A DNA stretch of 64,000 nt. It comes from Sphingomonas pseudosanguinis. Lineage in GTDB: Bacteria; Pseudomonadota; Alphaproteobacteria; Sphingomonadales; Sphingomonadaceae. Shown piece by piece: positions 15,909-23,491 of this stretch; position 1 is the stretch's first letter, and each line of letters begins with the position of its first letter. The stretch covers positions 1 through 64,000 of the forward strand of contig NZ_JACIDH010000001.1 of assembly GCF_014196255.1 (NCBI RefSeq). The letters are read 5' to 3'. The notes beneath the pieces are model-generated. The model had not been told where the DNA came from. It searched no databases and worked only from the letters and a program-made list of their open reading frames with translations. A program made the translations under genes and the position numbers.

Positions 15909-17333
15909 GTGACCGATAATGTGAGAGGATTGGACGCCGCGCGCGTCAATCATGGTTTCATCGCCGCCATCGTGGTCGTCGCGACCATTGGCGGCTTCAT
16001 GTTCGGCTATGACTCGGGCGTCATCAACGGCACCCAGAAGGGGCTGGAGGCCGCGTTCGACCTCGGTCGCCTGGGCGTGGGCGTCAATGTCGGTGCGATC
16101 CTGGTCGGCTCGGCCATCGGTGCGTTCGGCGCCGGCCGGCTGGCCGATGCGATCGGCCGCCGCAACGTGATGATGCTCGCCGCCGGCCTGTTCCTGGTGA
16201 GCGCCATTCTGGCGGGGGCGGCCAATAGTTCGGCCATCTTCATCCTGGCGCGTATCATCGGCGGCCTGGGCGTCGGCGCGGCCAGCGTCATCTCGCCCGT
16301 CTATATTTCCGAAGTGACCCCGGCCTCGATTCGCGGCCGTTTGTCCAGCGTGCAGCAGGTGATGATCATCACCGGCCTGACCGGCGCGTTCGTCGCCAAC
16401 TTCGCGCTGGCGCGTTATGCCGGTGGTTCGACCGCCGAGTTCTGGCTGGGCTATCCCGCCTGGCGCTGGATGTTCTGGCTGCAGGCGATCCCGGCGGCGG
16501 TCTATTTCGCGGCGCTGTCGATCATCCCGGAAAGCCCGCGCTTCCTGGTCGCCAAGGGCCGCGATGCCGAGGCGCATACCGTCCTGACCAAGCTTTTCGG
16601 CGAGGCCGAGGCGACGCGCAAGGTCGCCGACATCCGCCGCTCGCTCGCCGCCGACCAGCACAAGCCCAAGCTGTCCGACCTGATCGACAAGACCACCGGC
16701 AAGATCCGCCCGATCCTGTGGGCGGGCATCGGCCTGGCGGTGTTCCAACAGCTCGTCGGTATCAACGTCGTCTTCTATTACGGTGCGACGCTCTGGGAAG
16801 CGGTCGGCTTCTCGGAGGATTACGCGCTCCAGACCAACATCCTGTCGGGCGTGCTGTCGATCGCGGCCTGTCTGTTCACCATCGCGACCGTCGACAAGAT
16901 CGGCCGCAAGCCGCTGCTGCTGATCGGCTCGGCGGGCATGGCGGTGACGCTGGCGATCGTGGCCTATGCCTTCTCGACCGCCGTCACGGGTGCCAACGGC
17001 GCGGTGTCGCTGCCCGGCAATAACGGCGTGATCGCGCTGGTCGCGGCGAACCTGTACGTTATCTTCTTCAACGCCAGCTGGGGCCCCGTGATGTGGGTCA
17101 TGCTGGGCGAGATGTTCCCGAACCAGATTCGCGGATCGGGCCTCGCCGTCTCGGGCTTCGCCCAGTGGATCGCCAACGCCGCCATCTCGGTCAGCTTCCC
17201 GGCGCTTGCCGTGTCGCCGGGCCTGAGCGTGACCTATTTCGGTTACGCCTTCTTCGCGGCGGTATCGTTCTTCTTCGTCCGCGCCATGGTCAACGAGACC
17301 CGTGGTCGCGAGCTGGAGGATATGGCGGGATAA
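15909..17333 (+). CDS. MFS sugar porter (sugar:H+ symporter)
   Basis: A protein of 474 residues with 12 predicted membrane helices and the sugar-porter signatures: GGFMFGYDSGVINGT in helix 1, GRLADAIGRRNVMM between helices 2 and 3, PESPRFL before the central loop, QQLVGINVVFYYG in helix 7 and VDKIGRKPLL in the second half. Such proteins (XylE/GalP type) import hexoses or pentoses with protons. The GTG start at 15909 has GAGGAGA upstream. The neighbouring LacI and ROK regulators suggest sugar-responsive expression. A terminator follows. Confidence 0.93.
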   Translation: MTDNVRGLDAARVNHGFIAAIVVVATIGGFMFGYDSGVINGTQKGLEAAFDLGRLGVGVNVGAILVGSAIGAFGAGRLADAIGRRNVMMLAAGLFLVSAILAGAANSSAIFILARIIGGLGVGAASVISPVYISEVTPASIRGRLSSVQQVMIITGLTGAFVANFALARYAGGSTAEFWLGYPAWRWMFWLQAIPAAVYFAALSIIPESPRFLVAKGRDAEAHTVLTKLFGEAEATRKVADIRRSLAADQHKPKLSDLIDKTTGKIRPILWAGIGLAVFQQLVGINVVFYYGATLWEAVGFSEDYALQTNILSGVLSIAACLFTIATVDKIGRKPLLLIGSAGMAVTLAIVAYAFSTAVTGANGAVSLPGNNGVIALVAANLYVIFFNASWGPVMWVMLGEMFPNQIRGSGLAVSGFAQWIANAAISVSFPALAVSPGLSVTYFGYAFFAAVSFFFVRAMVNETRGRELEDMAG

Positions 17334-17360
17334 TCGCCATCATGATGTGAGACGCCTGAC

Positions 17361-17397
17361 AGGCCCGCCTTCCCCAGGGAGGCGGGCCTTTTCTTTA
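17361..17397 (+). terminator. Intrinsic terminator after the sugar porter
   Basis: AGGCCCGCCT and AGGCGGGCCT form a perfect ten-base stem with a short loop, followed by TTTCTTTAT. Confidence 0.9.
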
Positions 17398-17412
17398 TAT
17401 TCCCCGACCCCC

Positions 17413-17507
17413 GTTCCGCCTGAGCGAAGTCGAAGGTCAAGGGAATGCATTGGCCCAAGGGGTTGGGCGCGGTCCGGGCGTGGCCTTCGACTTCGCTCAG
17501 GCTGAAC
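17413..17507. repeat. Family A repeat pair
   Basis: Two copies of the 26-base A repeat, at 17413-17438 and 17482-17507, face each other with 43 bases between. They lie after the porter terminator and before the end of the convergent ROK gene. Confidence 0.85.
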
Positions 17508-17538
17508 GGAGCGGGGGGGATGGGGGAGTGGGGCGCCC

Positions 17539-18780
17539 CTAACCCCGCCCGGCCTGGATCAGGATCGAATCGGACGGCAGCAGCCTGTCCATGAAGGGCA
17601 GCATCGCCGCGCCGATCGCGGGGGCGTCCTGCGCCATATGCGCCGGGCGGATGTCGGGCCGGGTGGGCAGGTCGATCGCCGCCAGCGCCTGCGCGACGGC
17701 GGTCGCCAACCGCGCGTTGAGGCAGGCGGGCAGGCGCCCCCCGATCAGGATCGCATCGGGGTCGAACAGGGTGGTGACCGCGACCAGCGGCTGGACCAGC
17801 GCCGCGACCGAATCGGCGACCCACCGGTCGATGACCGCGCGCGCCGCCGGATCGTCCATCGTCGCCAGCGCCTCGGGCGAGGCGAGGCTCTGCCCCACCG
17901 CCGCCAGCCGGGTGCGCAGCGCGGCGAGCGATACGCAGTCCTGCACCACCGCGCCCGCACGCCCGGCCGTCGGGTCGGGCATCAGTCCGATCTCCCCCGA
18001 CCGGCCATGCGCGCCGCGATGATAGCTGCGATCGATCACCAGTCCGCCGCCCAGGCCGGCGGTGATCAGCAGATAGAAGAAACTGGGGCAGTCGAACGCC
18101 TCGTCATATTGCGTCTCGCCCAGCGCGGCGGCGGCGGCGTCATTGTCGCGGTAGATCGGCCAGGGCAGGACCGGGCCGAGCAGCGCGTCCAGATCGATCG
18201 CGTCCCACTGGTCATAGCCTTGGGGCTGGTCGGGCAGCGAGCGGCCGACATCGTCGGGCATGGCGACGCCGACGCCCAATATGCGGTCGTGCGCGACATC
18301 GCCCTCGACCAGCGCGGCGGGCAGCGCTTCCTGCACGAAGGCCAGCACCTGCTCGGGGCCGGCAAAGGCGATCTCGCGCGTCGTACGCGCCCGCACCCGC
18401 CCGGTCAGGTCGAGAATGGCGAGCGACAGGTGGTCGCGGTCGATGGTCAGGCCGATGCCGAACGCGCCGTCGGGACACAACTCGATCTTGAGCGCCGGCT
18501 GGCCGCGCCCGCCATGCAGCCGCCCGGCATGGCGGATCAGTCCCATCTCGGTCAGCCGGCCGGTGATGTTGGCGATGGTCGGTGCGGTCAGCCCGGTCTG
18601 CTGGGCGATCGCGACGCGGGTCGACTCGCGGTGGACGCGGATGACCTGCAATACGGTGCGCAGATTATAATCGCCCGCGCGCTCCAGATTGGTGCCCGAC
18701 AGCCCGCGCGACAGCCGGGCGTCGCGCGAATGTCCCTCGGCGCGGCGGCGGCCCGGTGGAATCGGGTGCGGCGATGTCAT
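17539..18780 (-). CDS. ROK-family transcriptional regulator
   Basis: A protein of 413 residues. A winged helix (NLRTVLQVIRVHRESTRVAIAQQTGLTAPTIANITGRL, cf. XylR/NagC-type repressors) is followed by a sugar-kinase-like ROK domain with RDNDAAAAALGE and TAGLGGGLVIDR. The usual CxCGxxGC zinc cluster after GRSGEIG is missing (it reads MPDPTAGRAGAVVQDC), so a regulator role is favoured over kinase activity. ATG at 18780 follows GGGAGAGACAAAG; a GTG at 18810 is possible. It converges on the sugar porter and probably shares its regulon. Confidence 0.88.
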   Translation of the reverse strand: MTSPHPIPPGRRRAEGHSRDARLSRGLSGTNLERAGDYNLRTVLQVIRVHRESTRVAIAQQTGLTAPTIANITGRLTEMGLIRHAGRLHGGRGQPALKIELCPDGAFGIGLTIDRDHLSLAILDLTGRVRARTTREIAFAGPEQVLAFVQEALPAALVEGDVAHDRILGVGVAMPDDVGRSLPDQPQGYDQWDAIDLDALLGPVLPWPIYRDNDAAAAALGETQYDEAFDCPSFFYLLITAGLGGGLVIDRSYHRGAHGRSGEIGLMPDPTAGRAGAVVQDCVSLAALRTRLAAVGQSLASPEALATMDDPAARAVIDRWVADSVAALVQPLVAVTTLFDPDAILIGGRLPACLNARLATAVAQALAAIDLPTRPDIRPAHMAQDAPAIGAAMLPFMDRLLPSDSILIQAGRG

Positions 18781-18884
18781 CTTTGTCTCTCCCCACCGCT
18801 TCTTCGACACGATGGGGGTATCAGGTCAAGCCGTGCCGTCACCGTCGCGCAAACGATAACGGCACGGATCGGGCGAGCGGGTGA

Positions 18885-20087
18885 TCAGGCCGGGGTCAGC
18901 TTGATCAGGCGCCCCTGCGAATCGCCGCCATCCTCCAGGACATAGATGGCGCCGTCCGGCCCTTGCTCGACCTCGCGGATGCGCGCGCCCATGTCCCACT
19001 GGTCGCCCTTGGCGGCGCTGGTGCCGTTCAGGTCGACGCGGATCAGCGCCTTGCTCGACAGCCCGCCGATAAAGGCGGCGCCGCGCCATTGCGGGAATAG
19101 CGAGCCCGAATAGATCATCAGCCCGCCCGGCGAGATCACCGGGTTCCACCAGACCTTGGGCGCTTCATAGCCATCGCCGGCGCGGTGGTCGGGAATGTCG
19201 CGGCCGTCATAATGCGATCCGTTGGACGCGTTGGGCCAGCCATAATTGCGCCCCGGCAGGATCAGATTGACCTCGTCGCCGCCCTTGGGGCCCATTTCCT
19301 GTTCCCACAGATTGCCGCTGGCGTCGAAGGCGAGGCCGAGCAGGTTGCGATGGCCATAGGACCAGACGGCCGGATCGAACCCCTGCGCCGCCAGCGGATT
19401 GCCCGGCGCCGGCTGGCCGTCCGGGGTCAGACGCAGCACCTTGCCCAACGTCGCCTTGGGGTCCTGCGCGGGCGTGAACTTCTGTCGGTCGCCGGCGGTC
19501 AGGAACAGATACTGGCCATCGGGGGAAAAGGCGATTCGGCCCGAATAATGGCCGTCGCCCGTCACCGCCGGGGTCGCGGTCCACAGGGTCTCGATACCGG
19601 TCAGCTGCGCGGTGCCGTTCGCCTCCTGCAAACGCCCGCGCGCCAGCACGACGCGCTTGCCGCCATCGGCGGCGGCCGAATAGGTGAAATAGACGCGCCG
19701 GCTCTGTGCGAAATCGGGGGCGAGGACCACGTCCATCAGGCCGCCCTGGCCCGCCGAATCGACCGCGACGGTCGCCACCGTCTGTCGCGCCTGCCCGTCG
19801 GCGGTGACGAGCAGCATCCGCCCGTCCTTCTCGGTCACCAGCATCCGCCGGTCGGGCAGGAAGGTCATCGCCCAGGGCGCATCGAAATCGGCGATGACGG
19901 TCCGGCCGAAGGGCTGTCCGTCGACGACCGTCGCGGGCGGGGTGGCGGAGGCGGAGGGCGAGGGGCTGGGCGTGCCGGGGGTCACCGTCACCGGGGGCGT
20001 ATTCCCCGTCTCGTCGGGGCCGGGGCCATTGCCCGAACAGGCGAGAAGGGCCACCGGCAGGGCGGCAAGCAACGGCATCTTCATCAT
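18885..20087 (-). CDS. PQQ-dependent sugar dehydrogenase, lipoprotein
   Basis: A protein of 400 residues. A lipoprotein signal ends in ALLACSGN, followed by a Thr/Pro/Ser linker. Then comes the six-bladed propeller of soluble aldose dehydrogenases (YliI/sGDH type): DFDAPWAMTFLPDRRMLVTEKDGRM, GGLMDVVLAPDF, YSGRIAFSPDGQYLFLTAGDR, VWSYGHRNLLGLAFD, EQEMGPKGGDEVN. The family oxidises aldoses in the periplasm using PQQ. The start is one of two adjacent ATGs (20087 or 20084) behind GGGAGAG. It lies next to the sugar regulators and may act on the same substrate pool. Confidence 0.9.
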   Translation of the reverse strand: MMKMPLLAALPVALLACSGNGPGPDETGNTPPVTVTPGTPSPSPSASATPPATVVDGQPFGRTVIADFDAPWAMTFLPDRRMLVTEKDGRMLLVTADGQARQTVATVAVDSAGQGGLMDVVLAPDFAQSRRVYFTYSAAADGGKRVVLARGRLQEANGTAQLTGIETLWTATPAVTGDGHYSGRIAFSPDGQYLFLTAGDRQKFTPAQDPKATLGKVLRLTPDGQPAPGNPLAAQGFDPAVWSYGHRNLLGLAFDASGNLWEQEMGPKGGDEVNLILPGRNYGWPNASNGSHYDGRDIPDHRAGDGYEAPKVWWNPVISPGGLMIYSGSLFPQWRGAAFIGGLSSKALIRVDLNGTSAAKGDQWDMGARIREVEQGPDGAIYVLEDGGDSQGRLIKLTPA

Positions 20088-20165
20088 CGACTCTCCCGGA
20101 GGGGCCATTTGGACCCGGATGGACCATGTCGGCCCGATGGGCCGCTAACGCTTCGAGATGGCAGC

Positions 20166-20194
20166 TTGTTTCGTCATGCCATTCCGGCTATAGA
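20166..20194 (+). promoter_or_regulatory. Predicted promoter of the rimP-nusA-infB operon
   Basis: TTGTTT at 20166-20171 and TATAGA at 20189-20194 are 17 bases apart, about 80 bases before rimP. The palindromic GAATGGGCCATTC just downstream could bind a regulator or be part of the leader. Confidence 0.5.
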
Positions 20195-20276
20195 ATGGGC
20201 CATTCTCTTACATCGTCGGGTGAAAGAGGCTGCGGGACGGGTTCCGCGGCAGCGCACCGGCACATCTGGAGCTTTC

Positions 20277-20855
20277 ATGGCGGACATCGCCCTTCTGACG
20301 CAACTCATCGAACCCGAGGCCAAGGCGCTCGGCTTCGAGCTCGTGCGCGTGAAGATGTATGGCGGCACGTCGGACCCGACGCTTCAGGTGATGGCCGAGC
20401 GTCCCGACACCCGCCAGCTGAACATCGACGATTGCGCCGACCTGTCGCGTCGCATCTCGGACGTGATGGACGCGCTGGAAGCGGAAGGCCGCGACCCGAT
20501 CGACCATGCGTACCGGCTGGAGGTCTCCTCGCCCGGTATCGACCGGCCGCTGACCCGGCTGAAGGATTTCGCCGACTGGGCGGGGCATGAGGCGCGGATT
20601 ACGCTCGCTGAGAAGCTGAACGGTCGCAAGCAGTTCAAGGGCGATCTGGCTGGCATAGAGGGCGAGACGGTCGTCATCGTCGACGGGGAGGAGGTTCGCC
20701 ACGAACTGCCCTTCACCGCGATCGAGGATGCCAAGCTCGTCATGACCGACCGGCTGATCGCCGCGACGGTGCCGCTGTCCGTCGAGGGCGCGGAAGAGGT
20801 TTATTATCAGGACGCGCCCGAACAGGACGGCGCCACCACGGAAGGACGGCACTGA
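20277..20855 (+). CDS. rimP: Ribosome maturation factor RimP
   Basis: A protein of 192 residues that assists 30S subunit assembly. The N-terminal domain has LIEPEAKALGFELVRVKMYG, then the conserved DDCADLSRRISDVMD and YRLEVSSPGIDRPL, followed by an SH3-like C-terminal domain. ATG at 20277 gives the usual N-terminus. Its stop overlaps the nusA ATG by one base, the standard rimP-nusA order. Confidence 0.95.
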   Translation: MADIALLTQLIEPEAKALGFELVRVKMYGGTSDPTLQVMAERPDTRQLNIDDCADLSRRISDVMDALEAEGRDPIDHAYRLEVSSPGIDRPLTRLKDFADWAGHEARITLAEKLNGRKQFKGDLAGIEGETVVIVDGEEVRHELPFTAIEDAKLVMTDRLIAATVPLSVEGAEEVYYQDAPEQDGATTEGRH

Positions 20856-22471
20856 TGGCTACCGCCATTTCCGCCAACAAGGCGGAACTGATCGCGATCG
20901 CGAATGCGGTCGCCTCGGAAAAGATGATCGACAAGGGCATCGTCATCGAGGCGATGGAGGACGCGATCCAGCGCGCCGCCCGCGCCCGCTATGGTGCCGA
21001 GAACGACATCCGCGCCAAGCTTGATCCGAACTCGGGCGATCTGCGCCTGTGGCGTGTCGTCGAGGTGGTCGAGCAGGTCGACGATTATTACAAGCAGATC
21101 GACCTGAAAGGTGCTGAGAAGCTGCAAAAGGGTGCCGCGATCGGCGACTTCATCGTCGATCCGCTGCCTCCGATCGAGTTCGGCCGCATCGCGGCGCAGG
21201 CCGCCAAGCAGGTCATCTTCCAGAAGGTTCGCGACGCGGAGCGCGATCGTCAGTATGACGAGTTCAAGGACCGCCAGGGCGAGATCATCACCGGCGTCGT
21301 CAAGCGCGTCGAGTTCGGTCACATCGTCGTCGATCTGGGCCGCGCCGAGGGTGTGATCCGTCGCGACCAGCAGATCCCGCGCGAAGTCGTCCGCGTGAAC
21401 GACCGCATCCGCTCGCTGATCCTGAACGTCCGCCGCGAAAATCGCGGGCCCCAGATCTTCCTCAGCCGCGCGCACCCGGACTTCATGAAGAAGCTGTTCG
21501 CGCAGGAAGTGCCCGAAATCTATGACGGCATCATCGAGATCAAGGCCGCCGCCCGCGATCCGGGCAGCCGTGCCAAGATCGGCGTGATTTCGCACGACTC
21601 GAGCATCGATCCCGTAGGCGCCTGCGTCGGCATGAAGGGCAGCCGCGTTCAGGCCGTCGTGCAGGAGATGCAGGGCGAGAAGATCGACATCATCCCCTGG
21701 TCGCCCGACACCGCGACCTTCGTGGTGAACGCGCTCCAGCCCGCCAATGTCAGCCGCGTCGTGATCGACGAGGAAGAGGACCGGATCGAGGTCGTCGTTC
21801 CCGACGATCAGCTCAGCCTCGCCATCGGCCGTCGCGGCCAGAATGTCCGCCTTGCCAGCCAGCTGACCGCCAAGGCGATCGACATCCTGACCGAGGCCGA
21901 TGCCTCCGAGAAGCGCCAGAAGGAGTTCGTCGCGAATTCCGAGATGTTCCAGAACGAACTGGACGTGGACGAGACGCTGGCCCAGCTGCTGGTCGCCGAA
22001 GGCTTCGGCGCGCTGGAAGAGGTCGCCTATGTCGAGCTCGACGAGCTGGCCGCGATCGAGGGCTTCGACGAGGACCTGGCGCAGGAGCTGCAGAGCCGTG
22101 CGCAGGAAGCGCTGGACCGCCGCGAACAGGCTGCCCGCGACGAGCGTCGTGGCCTGGGCGTCGAGGACGCGCTGGCCGAGATGCCCTATCTGACCGAGGC
22201 GATGCTGGTCACGCTGGGCAAGGCGGGCATCAAGACGCTCGACGATCTCGCCGACCTGGCGACCGACGAGCTGGTCGAGAAGAAGCGCGCCGAGCCGCGT
22301 CGTCGTGGTGACGATACCCCGCGTCCCGCCCCCAAGGGCGGCATCCTGGCCGAATATGGCCTGAGCGATGAGCAGGGCAACGAGATCATCATGGCCGCTC
22401 GCGCGCACTGGTTCACCGATGAGGACGAACCCGCAGCGGACGACGCGCAGGCGGAGGGCGACGAAGCCTGA
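20855..22471 (+). CDS. nusA: Transcription termination/antitermination protein NusA
   Basis: A protein of 538 residues. The N-terminal RNA polymerase-binding domain is followed by S1 (EIITGVVKRVEFGHIVVDLGRAEGVI), KH1/KH2 (VGACVGMKGSRVQAVVQEM, LAIGRRGQNVRLASQL) and two C-terminal acidic repeat regions with helix-hairpin-helix character, a layout usual for proteobacteria. It binds elongating polymerase and modulates pausing, Rho action and rRNA antitermination. The stop overlaps the next start by one base. Confidence 0.96.
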   Translation: MATAISANKAELIAIANAVASEKMIDKGIVIEAMEDAIQRAARARYGAENDIRAKLDPNSGDLRLWRVVEVVEQVDDYYKQIDLKGAEKLQKGAAIGDFIVDPLPPIEFGRIAAQAAKQVIFQKVRDAERDRQYDEFKDRQGEIITGVVKRVEFGHIVVDLGRAEGVIRRDQQIPREVVRVNDRIRSLILNVRRENRGPQIFLSRAHPDFMKKLFAQEVPEIYDGIIEIKAAARDPGSRAKIGVISHDSSIDPVGACVGMKGSRVQAVVQEMQGEKIDIIPWSPDTATFVVNALQPANVSRVVIDEEEDRIEVVVPDDQLSLAIGRRGQNVRLASQLTAKAIDILTEADASEKRQKEFVANSEMFQNELDVDETLAQLLVAEGFGALEEVAYVELDELAAIEGFDEDLAQELQSRAQEALDRREQAARDERRGLGVEDALAEMPYLTEAMLVTLGKAGIKTLDDLADLATDELVEKKRAEPRRRGDDTPRPAPKGGILAEYGLSDEQGNEIIMAARAHWFTDEDEPAADDAQAEGDEA

Positions 22472-22707
22472 TGCCGTTCGTCTCGATCCGTCTGGCGGGC
22501 ACCGCCTCCAAGCAGCAAAAGGCCGAGATCGTCGCCGACGTGACTCGTTCGCTGGTGGAGCGGCTGGGCAAGAACCCGGCCGCCGTCCAGATCGTGATCG
22601 AGGAGGTCTCCACCGAAAATTACGGTGCGGGCGGTCAGTTGATTGCCGACCGTGATGCCCCTGCCCCTCAACCCCGGGGAGACGCGCATGCGGAACCGGG
22701 ACAATGA
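22471..22707 (+). CDS. 4-oxalocrotonate tautomerase-like small protein
   Basis: A protein of 78 residues. The first 60 match the tautomerase fold: Pro directly after Met (MPFVSIRLAG), the catalytic N-terminal proline after processing, then a helix (KQQKAEIVADVTRSLVERL) and VQIVIEEVSTENYGAGGQLIADR. The last 17 residues are an extra Pro/Ala-rich tail that overlaps the ylxR start. Members isomerise unsaturated keto acids, but the substrate here is unknown. Its place inside the nusA-infB operon, coupled on both sides, is uncommon in textbook operons. Confidence 0.85.
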   Translation: MPFVSIRLAGTASKQQKAEIVADVTRSLVERLGKNPAAVQIVIEEVSTENYGAGGQLIADRDAPAPQPRGDAHAEPGQ

Positions 22708-23491
22708 GCGCGCTGGCGTAACCACCGCTCCGGCCGCCAAGGGCCGGAGCCCCCGGAACGCGGCGAAGGCGGCCCGCGAGTCGATCGACGGGCCGGTTCG
22801 CCGCTGCATCCTGTCGGGCGAGCATGACGCGCGCCCGCATCTGATCCGTCTGGCGCTCGCGCCCGACGGGCGGGTGCTGCCCGATGTCCGTGCGAAAGCG
22901 CCAGGCCGGGGCGGCTGGATCGGCGTGAACCGGGCGGAGCTTGAGGCGGCCATCGCCAAGGGCAAGTTGAAGGGAGCCTTGGCGCGCGCGTTCAAGACGG
23001 GCGAGTTCAGCATCCCGGACGACCTGCCCGACCTGATCGCGTCCGCGCTGGAGCGCAACGCGCTCGACCGGCTGGGACTCGAGTCGCGTTCGGGCATGCT
23101 GCTGACGGGATCGGACAAGATCGCGACGGCCGCACGCTCGGGGCAGTTGCATGCGCTCTATCATGCGTCCGATGCGGGCGAGGATGGCATGCGCAAGCTC
23201 GCCCAGGCGTGGCGCGTCGGATCGGACCGCGAAGGTTCCGATCTCAAGGGGTTGGCACTGCCCGCCACACGCCCCATATTGTCAATGGCGTTGGGCCGCG
23301 AAAATGTGGTACACATCGGCCTGACAGATCGTAACGCGGCAAAGCGGGTGAGCGAAGCGCTCGACCGCTGGCTGCATTTTATCGGACCCGACCCTGTGGC
23401 AACGCCTTGCGAAACGGCCTCGCAAGGCGCATCGGCGTCCGACATTACTGGTGACCGAACGGCCGTGACCGTACACGAGGATTTTGAGTGA
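22688..23491 (+). CDS. ylxR: YlxR (DUF448) RNA-binding protein fused to an L7Ae-like domain
   Basis: A protein of 267 residues. The N-terminal DUF448/YlxR segment (about 30-115) has VRRCILSGEHDARPHLIRLALAPDGRVLPDVRAKAPGRGGWI. The C-terminal half (about 125-220) resembles an L7Ae/YlxQ-type RNA-binding domain (SGMLLTGSDKIATAARSGQLHALYHASDAGEDG). This fused form is usual in alphaproteobacteria between nusA and infB. It is likely to bind RNA, and YlxR has been implicated in RNase P or transcription control. The start at 22688 follows GGGGAGA and lies within the tautomerase frame. Confidence 0.88.
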   Translation: MRNRDNERAGVTTAPAAKGRSPRNAAKAARESIDGPVRRCILSGEHDARPHLIRLALAPDGRVLPDVRAKAPGRGGWIGVNRAELEAAIAKGKLKGALARAFKTGEFSIPDDLPDLIASALERNALDRLGLESRSGMLLTGSDKIATAARSGQLHALYHASDAGEDGMRKLAQAWRVGSDREGSDLKGLALPATRPILSMALGRENVVHIGLTDRNAAKRVSEALDRWLHFIGPDPVATPCETASQGASASDITGDRTAVTVHEDFE

